Origin: Gammaproteobacteria bacterium
GTDB taxonomy: Bacteria; Pseudomonadota; Gammaproteobacteria; UBA6429; Thiohalophilaceae
Assembly (NCBI GenBank): GCA_030593785.1
Contig: JAUVGM010000019.1
Location: 1-14,158 of the forward strand
Direction: 5' to 3'
DNA: 14,158 nucleotides
Both the position numbers and the translations under genes were made by a program. Position 1 is the stretch's first letter. Each line of letters begins with the position of its first letter. This document shows positions 1 through 8,399 of the stretch, piece after piece. Under the pieces are notes generated by a model. The model was given only the letters and a program-made list of their open reading frames with translations, was not told where the DNA came from and made no database searches.

Positions 1-7
1 AAAAAGT

Positions 8-1045
8 ATGTCTGCTAACGAACTATTATCACAAGATGAGATTGATGCGCTTTTACATGGCGTAGATGACGGTGATGTAGAGACAGAAAATGATTTAGAA
101 CTACAAGATGGTGTTGCGCGCGAATTTGATTTCGCATCACATGACCGCATTGTTCGTGGTCGCATGCCAACCCTGGAAATGATCAATGAACGTTTTGCAC
201 GTAGTTTCCGTATAAGTTTATTTAACATGTTACGTCGTTCAGCTGAAATTTCAGTGAGTGGTGTACAAATGGTTAAGTTTTCTGAATACATTCATAGCAT
301 GTTTGTTCCAACCAGTTTGAATATTGTAAAAATTCATCCTTTGCGCGGTTCAGCATTGTGTGTTTTTGATCCAAAGCTTGTTTTTATTCTTGTAGATAAT
401 TATTACGGTGGAGTCGGACGCCACGCAAAAATTGAAGGGCGTGATTTTTCTGCTACAGAGCAGCGTGTTGTACACATAGTTTTAGAAGATGCCTTTAAGG
501 ATTTAGAAAATGCATGGAAACCTGTCATGCAAATTGAGTTTGAATTTTCCAGTATGGAAGTTAACCCTCAGTTTGCCAATATTGTAAGTCCTTCTGAAGT
601 GGTTGTAGTTTCCACTTTTCATGTTGAACTCGATGGTGGTGGTGGTGATTTTCAGGTAACTATTCCATATTCAATGGTAGAACCTATTCGCGATCTTCTT
701 GATGCCGGTATTGCCAGTGATATAGCGGATAAAGATGAACGCTGGGTTATTTCATTACGTGAAGAAATTAAAGTGGCTGAAGTCGATTTAACATGCAGTT
801 TAACAGAGGTTAAGCTTCCTTTGAGTGATGTTTTAAATCTTAAAGAAGGAGATATTTTACCAATAATAATGCCAGAGATGGTAACGCTGCGTGCGGAAGA
901 TATTCCGGTTTTACGCGGTAAAGTTGGTGAATCAAAAGGCAGTAAAGCGGTAAAAATTATTGAAGCAGTAGATCACAAAATAGACAAAGAACTCGCTGTT
1001 TTAGGTACAACACAACACACAAAGAAAGGTGAACATCATGAGTGA
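8..1045 (+). CDS. fliM: Flagellar motor switch protein FliM
   Basis: FliM forms the middle layer of the cytoplasmic C-ring and is the motor's receptor for phosphorylated CheY. The 345-residue product matches the family in three parts. Residues 6-18 (LLSQDEIDALL and on) are the conserved CheY-P-binding peptide. The central CheC-like domain spans about 40-240 and has the GGVG loop at 134-137 in VDNYYGGVGRHA. A SpoA-type C-terminal domain spans about 255-325. A polar tail ending in EHHE makes it slightly longer than the E. coli protein. The ATG at 8 is the expected start because the CheY-binding peptide begins almost immediately after it; the ribosome site is cut off by the window edge. The end overlaps fliN by 8 bp. 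Identity is very secure from several family motifs. Confidence 0.97.
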   Translation: MSANELLSQDEIDALLHGVDDGDVETENDLELQDGVAREFDFASHDRIVRGRMPTLEMINERFARSFRISLFNMLRRSAEISVSGVQMVKFSEYIHSMFVPTSLNIVKIHPLRGSALCVFDPKLVFILVDNYYGGVGRHAKIEGRDFSATEQRVVHIVLEDAFKDLENAWKPVMQIEFEFSSMEVNPQFANIVSPSEVVVVSTFHVELDGGGGDFQVTIPYSMVEPIRDLLDAGIASDIADKDERWVISLREEIKVAEVDLTCSLTEVKLPLSDVLNLKEGDILPIIMPEMVTLRAEDIPVLRGKVGESKGSKAVKIIEAVDHKIDKELAVLGTTQHTKKGEHHE

Positions 1046-1454
1046 TGGTGAAGAGAACGATGCTTCTATGGATGACTGGGCTGCAGCAATGGAAGAGGCG
1101 GGTACGCCTATGGAAGAATCAACCTCAGGTTCAGCTTTGCAGGCAGAAAATGTTACTTTGGATAAGTTACAAAGTTCAAGTGGTTCTGGTGAAGATTTAA
1201 ATCTTGATGTCATTCTGGATATACCGGTTACCATTTCAATGGAAATTGGTAGTACCAAGATCAATATTCGTAATTTATTACAACTCAATCAGGGATCAGT
1301 TGTAGAACTTGATCGTATGGCTGGTGAACCTCTTGATGTTGTCGTAAATGGTACATTGATTGCGCATGGTGAAGTTGTTGTTGTAAATGAAAAGTTTGGT
1401 ATTCGACTAACCGACATCATTAGTCCCGCTGAACGTGTAAAGAAACTTAAATAG
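1038..1454 (+). CDS. fliN: Flagellar motor switch protein FliN
   Basis: FliN forms the base of the C-ring, contributes to switching and docks the FliH-FliI export ATPase complex. The product has 138 residues. A short acidic N-terminus contains MDDWAAAMEEAG (residues 11-22), a pattern also seen near the start of other FliN proteins. A Ser/Gly-rich linker follows, then a SpoA domain at about 55-130 (ILDIPVTISMEIG, GEPLDVVVNGTLIAHGEVVV, FGIRLTDII). I chose ATG 1038, not GTG 1029, because AAGGTG at 1026-1031 is well spaced ahead of it and MSDGE resembles known FliN starts. It overlaps the fliM 3' end by 8 bp, which suggests translational coupling and balanced supply of the two switch subunits. 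Confidence 0.95.
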   Translation: MSDGEENDASMDDWAAAMEEAGTPMEESTSGSALQAENVTLDKLQSSSGSGEDLNLDVILDIPVTISMEIGSTKINIRNLLQLNQGSVVELDRMAGEPLDVVVNGTLIAHGEVVVVNEKFGIRLTDIISPAERVKKLK

Positions 1455-1466
1455 TAGGAATGATTC

Positions 1467-1925
1467 ATGCGTGTACTTATCTCTTTTTTAATGCTGCTGC
1501 TTTCACAAATAAGCTATGCAGCAGTTGCAGCGGTAGCAACTGATACAACAAAAGAGAAAGCAATCGCATCACTCACTAACGAACCAATAGGTGTAAGTAA
1601 CTACCTGCAAATGTTTTTTGGTTTATTCGTTGTAGTCGCTCTTATATTTGGTATGGCCTGGTTCATGCGTCGCATGGGTAATATGAATAGTGGCGCCGCA
1701 GGTAATTTAAAGGTATTGGGTGGGATTTCAGTTGGACAACGTGAGCGCGTTGTTTTAGTACAAGCCGGAGAAACTCAACTATTGGTTGGTGTAGCACCTG
1801 GTGAAATTCGTACATTACATGTTATGGATAAACCTATCGTTACTCAACCTGAAACCAACTCTAAAGTATCCTCCAGTTTTTCTGAAAAATTGCATGCCGC
1901 TATTAAAAATAGAGGCGCCTCATGA
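1467..1925 (+). CDS. fliO: Flagellar export-apparatus assembly protein FliO
   Basis: FliO is a small membrane protein that helps assemble FliP into the FliPQR export gate. The 152-residue product starts with a hydrophobic signal-like segment (about 1-19). A transmembrane helix spans about 47-66 (LFVVVALIFGMAWFMRRM). A cytoplasmic domain follows at 80-120, reading VLGGISVGQRERVVLVQAG and GEIRTLHVM, which is the recognisable FliO core. The Met-Arg-Arg-Met after the helix agrees with a positive-inside orientation. AGGA at 1456-1459 lies 7 bases before the ATG. The stop overlaps the fliP start as ATGA. FliO is the least conserved protein of the cluster, so the call rests on both this core and its position between fliN and fliP. 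Confidence 0.93.
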   Translation: MRVLISFLMLLLSQISYAAVAAVATDTTKEKAIASLTNEPIGVSNYLQMFFGLFVVVALIFGMAWFMRRMGNMNSGAAGNLKVLGGISVGQRERVVLVQAGETQLLVGVAPGEIRTLHVMDKPIVTQPETNSKVSSSFSEKLHAAIKNRGAS

Positions 1926-2683
1926 AGTTAAGATTTAAATCACTTGTCACAATACTTGTGATGTTACTTGCCTGGTTCGTACCTTTTCAAGGTGTATCTG
2001 CTGAAGTAGGTTTGCAGGCAATAACAGTAACAACTGCTCCAAACGGTGAACAATCTTATAGCGTTAGTATACAAATATTAATTTTAATGACCGTGTTAAC
2101 GTTGTTACCTGCAGCGTTAATGATGATGACGTCTTTTACCCGTATCATAATTGTTTTATCTATCATGCGTCAGGCACTTGGCTTGATGCAGGCTCCTTCG
2201 TCACAAACATTGATTGGTCTGTCTTTGTTCTTAACTTTTTTCATAATGGCGCCGGTATTTGATCGCATTAATAACGAAGCCTTACAGCCTTATCTCAGTG
2301 AAAAAATGACAATTCAAGATGCCGCTGTTGCAGCAGGTAAGCCCTTACGTCATTTTATGTTTGGTCAGACACGTGAGGCAGATATTCTTACCTTCGCACA
2401 AATAGCTGGGCATGAAAAATTCGCGACTCATGCCGATGTTCCCTTTTCAATTTTGGTTCCTGCATTTGTTACCAGTGAATTAAAAACAGCTTTTCAGATT
2501 GGATTTTTATTATTTATTCCTTTTTTAATTATCGATCTGGTAGTCGCCAGCGTATTGATGTCGATGGGTATGATGATGTTATCCCCGATGGTTATATCTT
2601 TGCCCTTTAAGATAATGTTGTTTGTATTAGTTGATGGCTGGAATCTTATTATTGGCACATTAGCATCAAGCTTTTATGTATAA
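1922..2683 (+). CDS. fliP: Flagellar export-gate protein FliP
   Basis: FliP is the main structural subunit of the FliPQR export gate, through which rod, hook and filament proteins pass. The product has 253 residues. It begins with a cleavable signal peptide (about 1-27, probable cut after VSA), which is a known feature of FliP. The conserved core follows: SFTRIIIVLSIMRQALG at about 72-88, then the membrane segment FLTFFIMAPVFDRI, and a C-terminal hydrophobic hairpin with SMGMMMLSPMVISLPFK near 214-230. The ATG lies in an ATGA overlap with the fliO stop, so translation is probably coupled. Length and motifs are standard and nothing looks degraded. Confidence 0.97.
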   Translation: MKLRFKSLVTILVMLLAWFVPFQGVSAEVGLQAITVTTAPNGEQSYSVSIQILILMTVLTLLPAALMMMTSFTRIIIVLSIMRQALGLMQAPSSQTLIGLSLFLTFFIMAPVFDRINNEALQPYLSEKMTIQDAAVAAGKPLRHFMFGQTREADILTFAQIAGHEKFATHADVPFSILVPAFVTSELKTAFQIGFLLFIPFLIIDLVVASVLMSMGMMMLSPMVISLPFKIMLFVLVDGWNLIIGTLASSFYV

Positions 2684-2693
2684 GAGGTAAAAC

Positions 2694-2963
2694 ATGAGCC
2701 CTGAAGATGTACTCACCATATTTCAACATGCATTACAGGTATTGTTAATGTTGATTTTAGTAATACTTATTCCAGCATTGATAGTTGGTTTAATGGTGAG
2801 TATGTTTCAAGCAGCAACACAAATTAATGAAATGACACTAAGTTTTATTCCAAAGCTTATTATTACTGTTATTACCTTAATGTTAGCTGGCCCATGGATG
2901 TTACGTTTAATAATGGAATATACCCAACAGCTGATCCGTGACATACCGTATTTAGTGGGTTAA
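2694..2963 (+). CDS. fliQ: Flagellar export-gate protein FliQ
   Basis: FliQ is a small subunit that closes around the FliPR core of the export gate. The 89-residue product has the family length and architecture of two long hydrophobic helices (about 15-40 and 52-73). They are joined by the conserved loop QAATQINEMTLSFIPK, followed by the segment AGPWML. The AGAGG stretch at 2683-2687 is well placed before ATG 2694. The gene sits 10 bp after fliP and 2 bp before fliR, the usual gate-gene order. Confidence 0.97.
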   Translation: MSPEDVLTIFQHALQVLLMLILVILIPALIVGLMVSMFQAATQINEMTLSFIPKLIITVITLMLAGPWMLRLIMEYTQQLIRDIPYLVG

Positions 2964-2965
2964 CA

Positions 2966-3739
2966 GTGATAATTTCCGCCACAGAAATCACTGCACTTAT
3001 TGGTGCATATTTATGGCCTTTGTTTAGAGTTTCTGCAATGGTTGCGTCTGCACCTGTTTTTGGTACTCGAAGTGTACCTACCAAGGTAAAGATCATGACG
3101 GCATTGGCTATCACTTCTGTACTTGTACCCATCTTACCTGCACCAGAAGTTAATGTATTGAGTCCTTTAGCTATCATTATTATTGCTCAGCAAATCCTGA
3201 TTGGTTTAATTATTGGCTTTAGCGTACAGCTTGTTTTTAGTGCTGTCATCACGGGCGGGCAAATTGTTGCTATGCAAATGGGCTTAGGGTTTTCCTTAAT
3301 GGTTGATCCGCAAAACGGTCAGCAGTCACCGGTACTGAGTCAGTTTTATATTGTGATGGTGATGCTGATTTATCTTTCTATCAATGGTCATCTTGTTTTA
3401 ATTGAAGTGTTAGCGGAAAGTTTCAGGACAATGCCTATATCAGCTGACGGTTTGGTAGCAGATGATTTCATGCAGGTCGTACGCTGGGGGGCTAATATTT
3501 TTGCCGGTGGAATGGCGATTGCTTTACCAGCAATTGCTTCTTTACTGGTTGTTAATATTTCTTTTGGTATCATGACGCGTTCTGCACCACAACTAAATAT
3601 CTTTGCGATTGGTTTCCCTATTACTATGATGTTAGGTTTTACTTTGGTAATGATAACGTTGCCAAACGTTGCACCAAAATCAATTTCTTTGTTCAGTGAA
3701 GTTTATCACCTTATTCAATCTATTCTGGGTATCAAGTAA
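2966..3739 (+). CDS. fliR: Flagellar export-gate protein FliR
   Basis: FliR completes the FliPQR export gate. The 257-residue product is strongly hydrophobic with several membrane segments and typical FliR stretches: AYLWPLFRVSAMVASAPVFG at 14-33, MQMGLGFSLMVDPQNG at about 103-118, and PQLNIFAIGFPITMMLG near 208-224. The start is GTG at 2966. No in-frame ATG lies close enough to give the conserved N-terminus, and only a weak AGTGGG (2954-2959) could act as a ribosome site. Translation therefore probably depends on coupling to fliQ, whose stop ends 2 bp upstream. The stop overlaps the flhB start by one base (TAATG). Confidence 0.95.
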   Translation: MIISATEITALIGAYLWPLFRVSAMVASAPVFGTRSVPTKVKIMTALAITSVLVPILPAPEVNVLSPLAIIIIAQQILIGLIIGFSVQLVFSAVITGGQIVAMQMGLGFSLMVDPQNGQQSPVLSQFYIVMVMLIYLSINGHLVLIEVLAESFRTMPISADGLVADDFMQVVRWGANIFAGGMAIALPAIASLLVVNISFGIMTRSAPQLNIFAIGFPITMMLGFTLVMITLPNVAPKSISLFSEVYHLIQSILGIK

Positions 3740-4875
3740 TGGCAGAAGATACCGGACAGGAACGCACCGAACAACCCACGCCCCGACGAATACAACAAGC
3801 TCGGGAAAAAGGGCAGGTACCAACATCACGTGAATTAAATACCATGTTGATGATGTTAATTGCAGGTGCCACTATTATGCTTATTGGCCCGGGGATTGTT
3901 GATGATTTTTTGGATATGTTTCGTCGCTTCCTGAATATTAGTCGTGAAAATATATTTGATCCAACCTCAATGCCTGTGTTGTTAGAAGGAGCAATTATCG
4001 ATGCTTTATTAACTCTTTCTCCATTTTTTGCCTTAATGATTTTAGCCTCTGTTGCAGGGCCTTTAATGATGGGAGGCGTCACCTTTAGTACACAGGCGCT
4101 TTCATTTAAGTGGGATAAGTTAAATCCGGTTACCGGCATGGGGCGAGTATTCTCAAAGAAAGGTTTGGTTGAGCTTGTTAAAGCATTGGTTAAGTTTCTT
4201 ATTATTGGCACGACCGCTATTCTTTTTTTATACACAAAGATGGATGTTTATTTAGGTTTAGGTAGCGAACCTTTAGTTCAGGCGTTGCCGCATATGGCAA
4301 AATTATTAACCTGGTCATTTCTTGCGATCGCATCGGTACTTGTTTTCATTGCTTTGGTTGATGTGCCATTTCAAATTTATGATTATACCCAACAGTTAAA
4401 AATGACATTCCAGGAAATCAGGGACGAGAATAAGGACACTGAAGGTAATCCAGAGGTCCGTGGACGTGCAAAACAAGTGCAACGTGAAATGGCACAACGC
4501 CGCATGATGGCTGAAGTACCTGAGGCAGATGTCATTATTACCAATCCGGAACATTACTCTGTTGCGATTAAATATGACCAAAGCAATATGGCTGCTCCTT
4601 TAGTGGTTGCAAAAGGTGCTGATATTATTGCAATGCAAATAAGAATGATTGCACGTGAACATGAAGTGCCAATTTTACAAGCACCACCATTAGCTCGCTC
4701 GCTATACCATACGACTGAAATCAATGAAGAAATTCCGGCGGCATTATATTTAGCCGTGGCACAGGTATTGGCATACATCTTTAAATTACGTACTGATCCA
4801 CGTTGGAATAAACGTAAAAAAGAACATGAACTGAATGATCTTCCTATTCCGGAAGATATGCAGTATGACAAGTAA
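3739..4875 (+). CDS. flhB: Flagellar export switch protein FlhB
   Basis: FlhB is the membrane protein that switches export specificity from rod/hook to filament substrates after autocleavage of its cytoplasmic domain. The 378-residue product has the hallmark N-terminus (ERTEQPTPRRIQQAREKGQ, residues 8-26). Four hydrophobic segments lie between about 34 and 210, followed by the linker FQEIRDENKDTEGNPEVRGR. The cleavage loop reads VIITNPEHYSVAIKYD. Asn269-Pro270 fall at the same numbers as in Salmonella and His272 is present, but the third motif residue is Glu271 where the textbook motif has Thr (NPTH). The tail after residue 350 is basic and ends with LPIPEDMQYDK. The start overlaps the fliR stop by one base. 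Identity is certain; the effect of the Glu is an open question. Confidence 0.97.
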   Translation: MAEDTGQERTEQPTPRRIQQAREKGQVPTSRELNTMLMMLIAGATIMLIGPGIVDDFLDMFRRFLNISRENIFDPTSMPVLLEGAIIDALLTLSPFFALMILASVAGPLMMGGVTFSTQALSFKWDKLNPVTGMGRVFSKKGLVELVKALVKFLIIGTTAILFLYTKMDVYLGLGSEPLVQALPHMAKLLTWSFLAIASVLVFIALVDVPFQIYDYTQQLKMTFQEIRDENKDTEGNPEVRGRAKQVQREMAQRRMMAEVPEADVIITNPEHYSVAIKYDQSNMAAPLVVAKGADIIAMQIRMIAREHEVPILQAPPLARSLYHTTEINEEIPAALYLAVAQVLAYIFKLRTDPRWNKRKKEHELNDLPIPEDMQYDK

Positions 4876-4913
4876 CTACTCAAGTTAATAAAGATAATAT
4901 AAAGGGTACGACA

Positions 4914-6989
4914 GTGGCAGAACAAACAGCCTTTTTAAATAACATAAAATCCTTCCATCGTAATGGTTTAGGTGCGCCTATATTAGTAATGATGATGATG
5001 GCGATGATCGTGGTGCCTCTTGCCCCCATCATGCTGGATGTCTTCTTTACTTTTAACATTTCACTTGCCTTGGTTGTTTTGCTGGTAACAGTTTATAGTT
5101 TACGACCATTAGATTTTTCTTTATTCCCAACCATTCTGCTTGTCACTACATTATTAAGGCTTGCGTTAAACGTTGCTTCTACTCGAGTTGTCTTGCTTGA
5201 AGGTCATACCGGCGGTGATGCAGCTGGTCAGGTTATTAAAGCATTTGGGGAGTTTGTTGTCGGTGGTAACTATGCGGTAGGTATAATCGTTTTTGCCATA
5301 CTGGTTATTATCAATTTTGTTGTTATTACAAAAGGTGCAACACGTATTTCTGAAGTAAGTGCACGTTTTACTTTGGATGCTATGCCCGGTAAACAAATGG
5401 CTATTGATGCTGATTTAAATGCGGGTTTACTTGATGCTGATGAAGCACGTAAACGTCGTGAAGAAATAAGTGCGGAAGCAGAATTTTATGGATCTATGGA
5501 TGGTGCCAGTAAGTTTGTTCGTGGTGATGCTGTTGCAGGAATATTAATTCTATTAATTAATATTTTAGGTGGTTTGGTCATTGGTATTTTGCAACATGAC
5601 TTAACCTTTGCAGTTGCAGCAAAAAATTATGTTTTATTAACCATTGGTGATGGTCTTGTTGCTCAAATACCTGCTTTGTTACTTTCAACTGCTGCGGGCA
5701 TTATCGTTACACGTGTTTCCAGTACCCAGGATATGGGTGGACAGGTCTTAAGTCAGTTATTCCGTAATCCAAAATCATTAGCGGTAACGGCAGGCATTCT
5801 TGGTGTCATGGGTGTTATTCCTGGTATGCCTCATTTTGCTTTTTTATTATTAGCGGTTTTAAGTGCTGCAGGTGCGTATTACATACAACAAAAACAAGCT
5901 GCGCCGGCAACAAAAGAAATTCCGCTAGAAAAAGTTGAGCAGGTACCAGAGAGTCGTGAGTTGAGTTGGGATGATGTAACCCCTGTTGATACCATTGGTT
6001 TGGAAGTAGGTTATCGACTTATTCCAATGGTTGATAAAGAGCAGGGTGGCCAGTTAATGGCACGAATAAAAGGGGTACGTAAAAAGTTATCTCAAGAACT
6101 TGGTTTTCTTATTCCTGCTGTTCATATTAGAGATAACCTGGAGTTACCTCCTAATGGTTACCGCATTACTTTGATGGGAGTGAGTGTCGGTGAAGCCGAT
6201 ATTCAACCTGATAAAGATATGGCGATCAATCCAGGACAAGTCTATGGCAGCCTGGATGGTGCTCAAACAAAAGATCCTGCTTTTGGTTTAGATGCTTTAT
6301 GGATTGAAGGAGCACAACGTGACCATGCTCAGACTTTGGGCTATACCGTTGTCGATTCGAATACTGTTATTGCAACTCATCTGAGTCAGTTATTACAAAC
6401 ACATGCCAATGAATTGCTTGGTCATGAAGAGGTACAACACTTACTCGATAAACTGGCTGAGACTGCGCCAAAATTGGTAGAAAATCTCGTACCTGATACC
6501 TTGAATTTGGGGGTTATTGTTAAAGTATTACAAAGCTTACTAGCCGAAGGAATTCCTGTTCGCGACATTCGTACAATCGCCGAAACATTGGCAGAACATG
6601 CGACCAGAAGTCAGGATCCTGACGAATTAACCTCTGCTGTACGTACCTCGCTAGGACGCATGATCGTCCAACAAATCAATGGTATGGCGGCTGAACTGTC
6701 GGTTATCACTCTGGATCCGAATCTGGAACAGTTGTTGCATCAAGCAGTACAGACAGACGGAGTAGGTGGAGTTGAGCCGGGTTTGGCAGAACGTTTATTC
6801 AGTGCATTACAGGAAAGCGTTCAGAAACAAGAAGCAATGGGACAGTCCGCAGTGCTGCTTGTAGCAGGTCAAATCAGAACCATGTTAGCGCGATTTGTGC
6901 GTCATACGATTCCGAATTTACACGTTCTGTCATATAACGAGATTCCTAGTGACAAACAGATTCGCATAGTCGCCACTGTTGGTCAGTAA
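4914..6989 (+). CDS. flhA: Flagellar export-gate protein FlhA
   Basis: FlhA forms the nonameric ring at the export gate. Its membrane part uses the proton motive force and its cytoplasmic part receives chaperone-substrate complexes. The 691-residue product has an N-terminal membrane half (about 20-325). This contains the FHIPEP family signature around 145-210: EVSARFTLDAMPGKQMAIDA followed by MDGASKFVRGDAVAG, which includes the conserved acidic residues. A linker at about 326-355 is rich in Lys, Glu and Pro. The cytoplasmic FlhA-C domain then runs from TIGLEVGYRLIP to the end. Translation starts at GTG 4914, with AAGGG at 4902-4906 spaced 7 bases before it. The 38-bp gap after flhB shows no convincing promoter, so flhA probably shares the upstream transcript. 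Confidence 0.97.
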   Translation: MAEQTAFLNNIKSFHRNGLGAPILVMMMMAMIVVPLAPIMLDVFFTFNISLALVVLLVTVYSLRPLDFSLFPTILLVTTLLRLALNVASTRVVLLEGHTGGDAAGQVIKAFGEFVVGGNYAVGIIVFAILVIINFVVITKGATRISEVSARFTLDAMPGKQMAIDADLNAGLLDADEARKRREEISAEAEFYGSMDGASKFVRGDAVAGILILLINILGGLVIGILQHDLTFAVAAKNYVLLTIGDGLVAQIPALLLSTAAGIIVTRVSSTQDMGGQVLSQLFRNPKSLAVTAGILGVMGVIPGMPHFAFLLLAVLSAAGAYYIQQKQAAPATKEIPLEKVEQVPESRELSWDDVTPVDTIGLEVGYRLIPMVDKEQGGQLMARIKGVRKKLSQELGFLIPAVHIRDNLELPPNGYRITLMGVSVGEADIQPDKDMAINPGQVYGSLDGAQTKDPAFGLDALWIEGAQRDHAQTLGYTVVDSNTVIATHLSQLLQTHANELLGHEEVQHLLDKLAETAPKLVENLVPDTLNLGVIVKVLQSLLAEGIPVRDIRTIAETLAEHATRSQDPDELTSAVRTSLGRMIVQQINGMAAELSVITLDPNLEQLLHQAVQTDGVGGVEPGLAERLFSALQESVQKQEAMGQSAVLLVAGQIRTMLARFVRHTIPNLHVLSYNEIPSDKQIRIVATVGQ

Positions 6990-7058
6990 AGCACAAAAGC
7001 TCAGTAGGGATCAGAACGAATGACATAGGCTTAGTCAGAACAACAGAGGCCGGGTAAG
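6990..7058 (+). other. flhA-flhF intergenic spacer
   Basis: This 69-bp spacer holds a possible ribosome site for flhF (GAGG at 7046-7049, 9 bases before the ATG). I looked for a sigma-54 element (GG-N10-GC type), a sigma-28 element and a hairpin terminator and saw none that is convincing. The word TCAGAAC occurs twice, which is probably chance. Read-through from flhA into flhF is the simplest reading. Confidence 0.5.
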
Positions 7059-8399
7059 ATGAAAATAAAACGTTTTGTAGCTGATGATATGCGTACCGCG
7101 TTACGTAAGGTAAGTGAAACTCTTGGGCCTGATGCAGTTATTTTATCAAACAATCGAATTGATGAAGGTATTGAAATCGTAGCGGCTATTGATTACGACG
7201 AATCGTTAATTAATGAACCGAATAAAACTCAAGCTACGAAAAAAGAAAATCCTTTTATTAAAGATGATGAAGAGTTATCTCGCTCTCACATTGAAGAACG
7301 CAATCGCCAGGCTGCTTTAGATGATGTTCGATATGCTCGAAATATTCCTCCAACACCTAAGATTGACGTAAAAGAAATTGCTAAGCAGTTTCAATCAAAC
7401 ATTTCTTCTTCTGCATCAACGAATCAAAAAAACAATGAACATCTTTGGACTGAAGAACCTGCTTTCATGGAAATGCAGTCTGAACTTAAATCTCTTAGAG
7501 GGTTATTAGTTAATCAATTGTCCAGTTTAAGCTGGGGCAACGAAGTTCAATATCATCCATTACGTTCACGTTTACTACAACGATTAATGTCACTGGGTTT
7601 GAGTCCTAAACTTTCAAAAGATATTGCAGCTAATGTTAATGAAGAAAAAGACTTTGAACATAACTGGCGTTTAGCACTAGGTGAATTAGCACATCGTATT
7701 CCGGTTGGTGAGAATGAAATTATTGATAACGGCGGTATCGTTGCTTTAGTGGGTGCCACAGGTGTGGGTAAAACAACAACCATTGCAAAACTTGCCGCTC
7801 GTTATACCTTAAAACATGGGCCACATCGTGTTGCCTTGATTACAACAGATAACTACCGTGTGGCAGCACAAGAACAATTACGTAGTTACGCACGTATTAT
7901 GGGTATCCCTATGCGTATTGCTGGTGATGCTGATAGTTTGCGAGAAGCATTAGATAGCTTACAAGATAAAGAGTTAATACTTATTGATACAGCCGGCATG
8001 AGCCAACGTGACATGATGTTAAATAAACAATTTGCCATGCTACAAGCCGAGGGTTTACCCGAAATTAAAACCTATTTAACCTTAGCAACAAATTGTCAGC
8101 GTGGTGTTTTAACTGAAACAGGCAATAAATTTAAAGAAATGAATTTGGCGGGGTGTATTTTAACTAAGGTAGATGAGACCACAAGCATGGGTGGAGCTCT
8201 AACTGTTGCAATAGAGAATAATTTACCCATTTCATATTTCTGTGATGGTCAACAAGTACCTGAAGATATACATTTAGCCAGAGCACACAGTATTGTAAGT
8301 CGTAGTGTCTCTGTCATGCAGCATATGGTATCGAGTAACGTGTATGACGAGGCGACTTCATTAACTATTGGTGGTATGGTTGCGAACGGAAATGGTTGA
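7059..8399 (+). CDS. flhF: SRP-type GTPase FlhF, polar flagellar placement
   Basis: FlhF is a signal-recognition-particle-family GTPase that marks the pole where the first flagellar basal-body proteins assemble. The product has 446 residues. The N-terminal B domain begins MKIKRFVADDMRTALRKVSE and contains LGPDAVILSNN. A long, poorly conserved polar linker covers about 50-135. Next come an N-type helical region and the G domain. G-domain motifs are the P-loop GATGVGKTT (232-240), TTDNYRVAAQEQL (262-274), DTAGM (310-314) and TKVDE (369-373). All nucleotide-binding motifs look intact. The 3' end overlaps flhG, whose product typically regulates FlhF in polar flagellates. Confidence 0.96.
   Translation: MKIKRFVADDMRTALRKVSETLGPDAVILSNNRIDEGIEIVAAIDYDESLINEPNKTQATKKENPFIKDDEELSRSHIEERNRQAALDDVRYARNIPPTPKIDVKEIAKQFQSNISSSASTNQKNNEHLWTEEPAFMEMQSELKSLRGLLVNQLSSLSWGNEVQYHPLRSRLLQRLMSLGLSPKLSKDIAANVNEEKDFEHNWRLALGELAHRIPVGENEIIDNGGIVALVGATGVGKTTTIAKLAARYTLKHGPHRVALITTDNYRVAAQEQLRSYARIMGIPMRIAGDADSLREALDSLQDKELILIDTAGMSQRDMMLNKQFAMLQAEGLPEIKTYLTLATNCQRGVLTETGNKFKEMNLAGCILTKVDETTSMGGALTVAIENNLPISYFCDGQQVPEDIHLARAHSIVSRSVSVMQHMVSSNVYDEATSLTIGGMVANGNG

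Noticed and set aside
4554..4925. Antisense open frame across the flhB 3' end, and similar minus-strand frames across the window (for example 3732-4235, 9379-9738, 12239-12508)
   Set aside because: Each lies opposite a well-conserved gene, shows no family resemblance and lacks a good start context.
8368..8391. Upstream TTG/GTG starts for flhG
   Set aside because: They extend the overlap with flhF without adding recognisable FlhG sequence; ATG 8392 already includes the conserved N-terminal helix.
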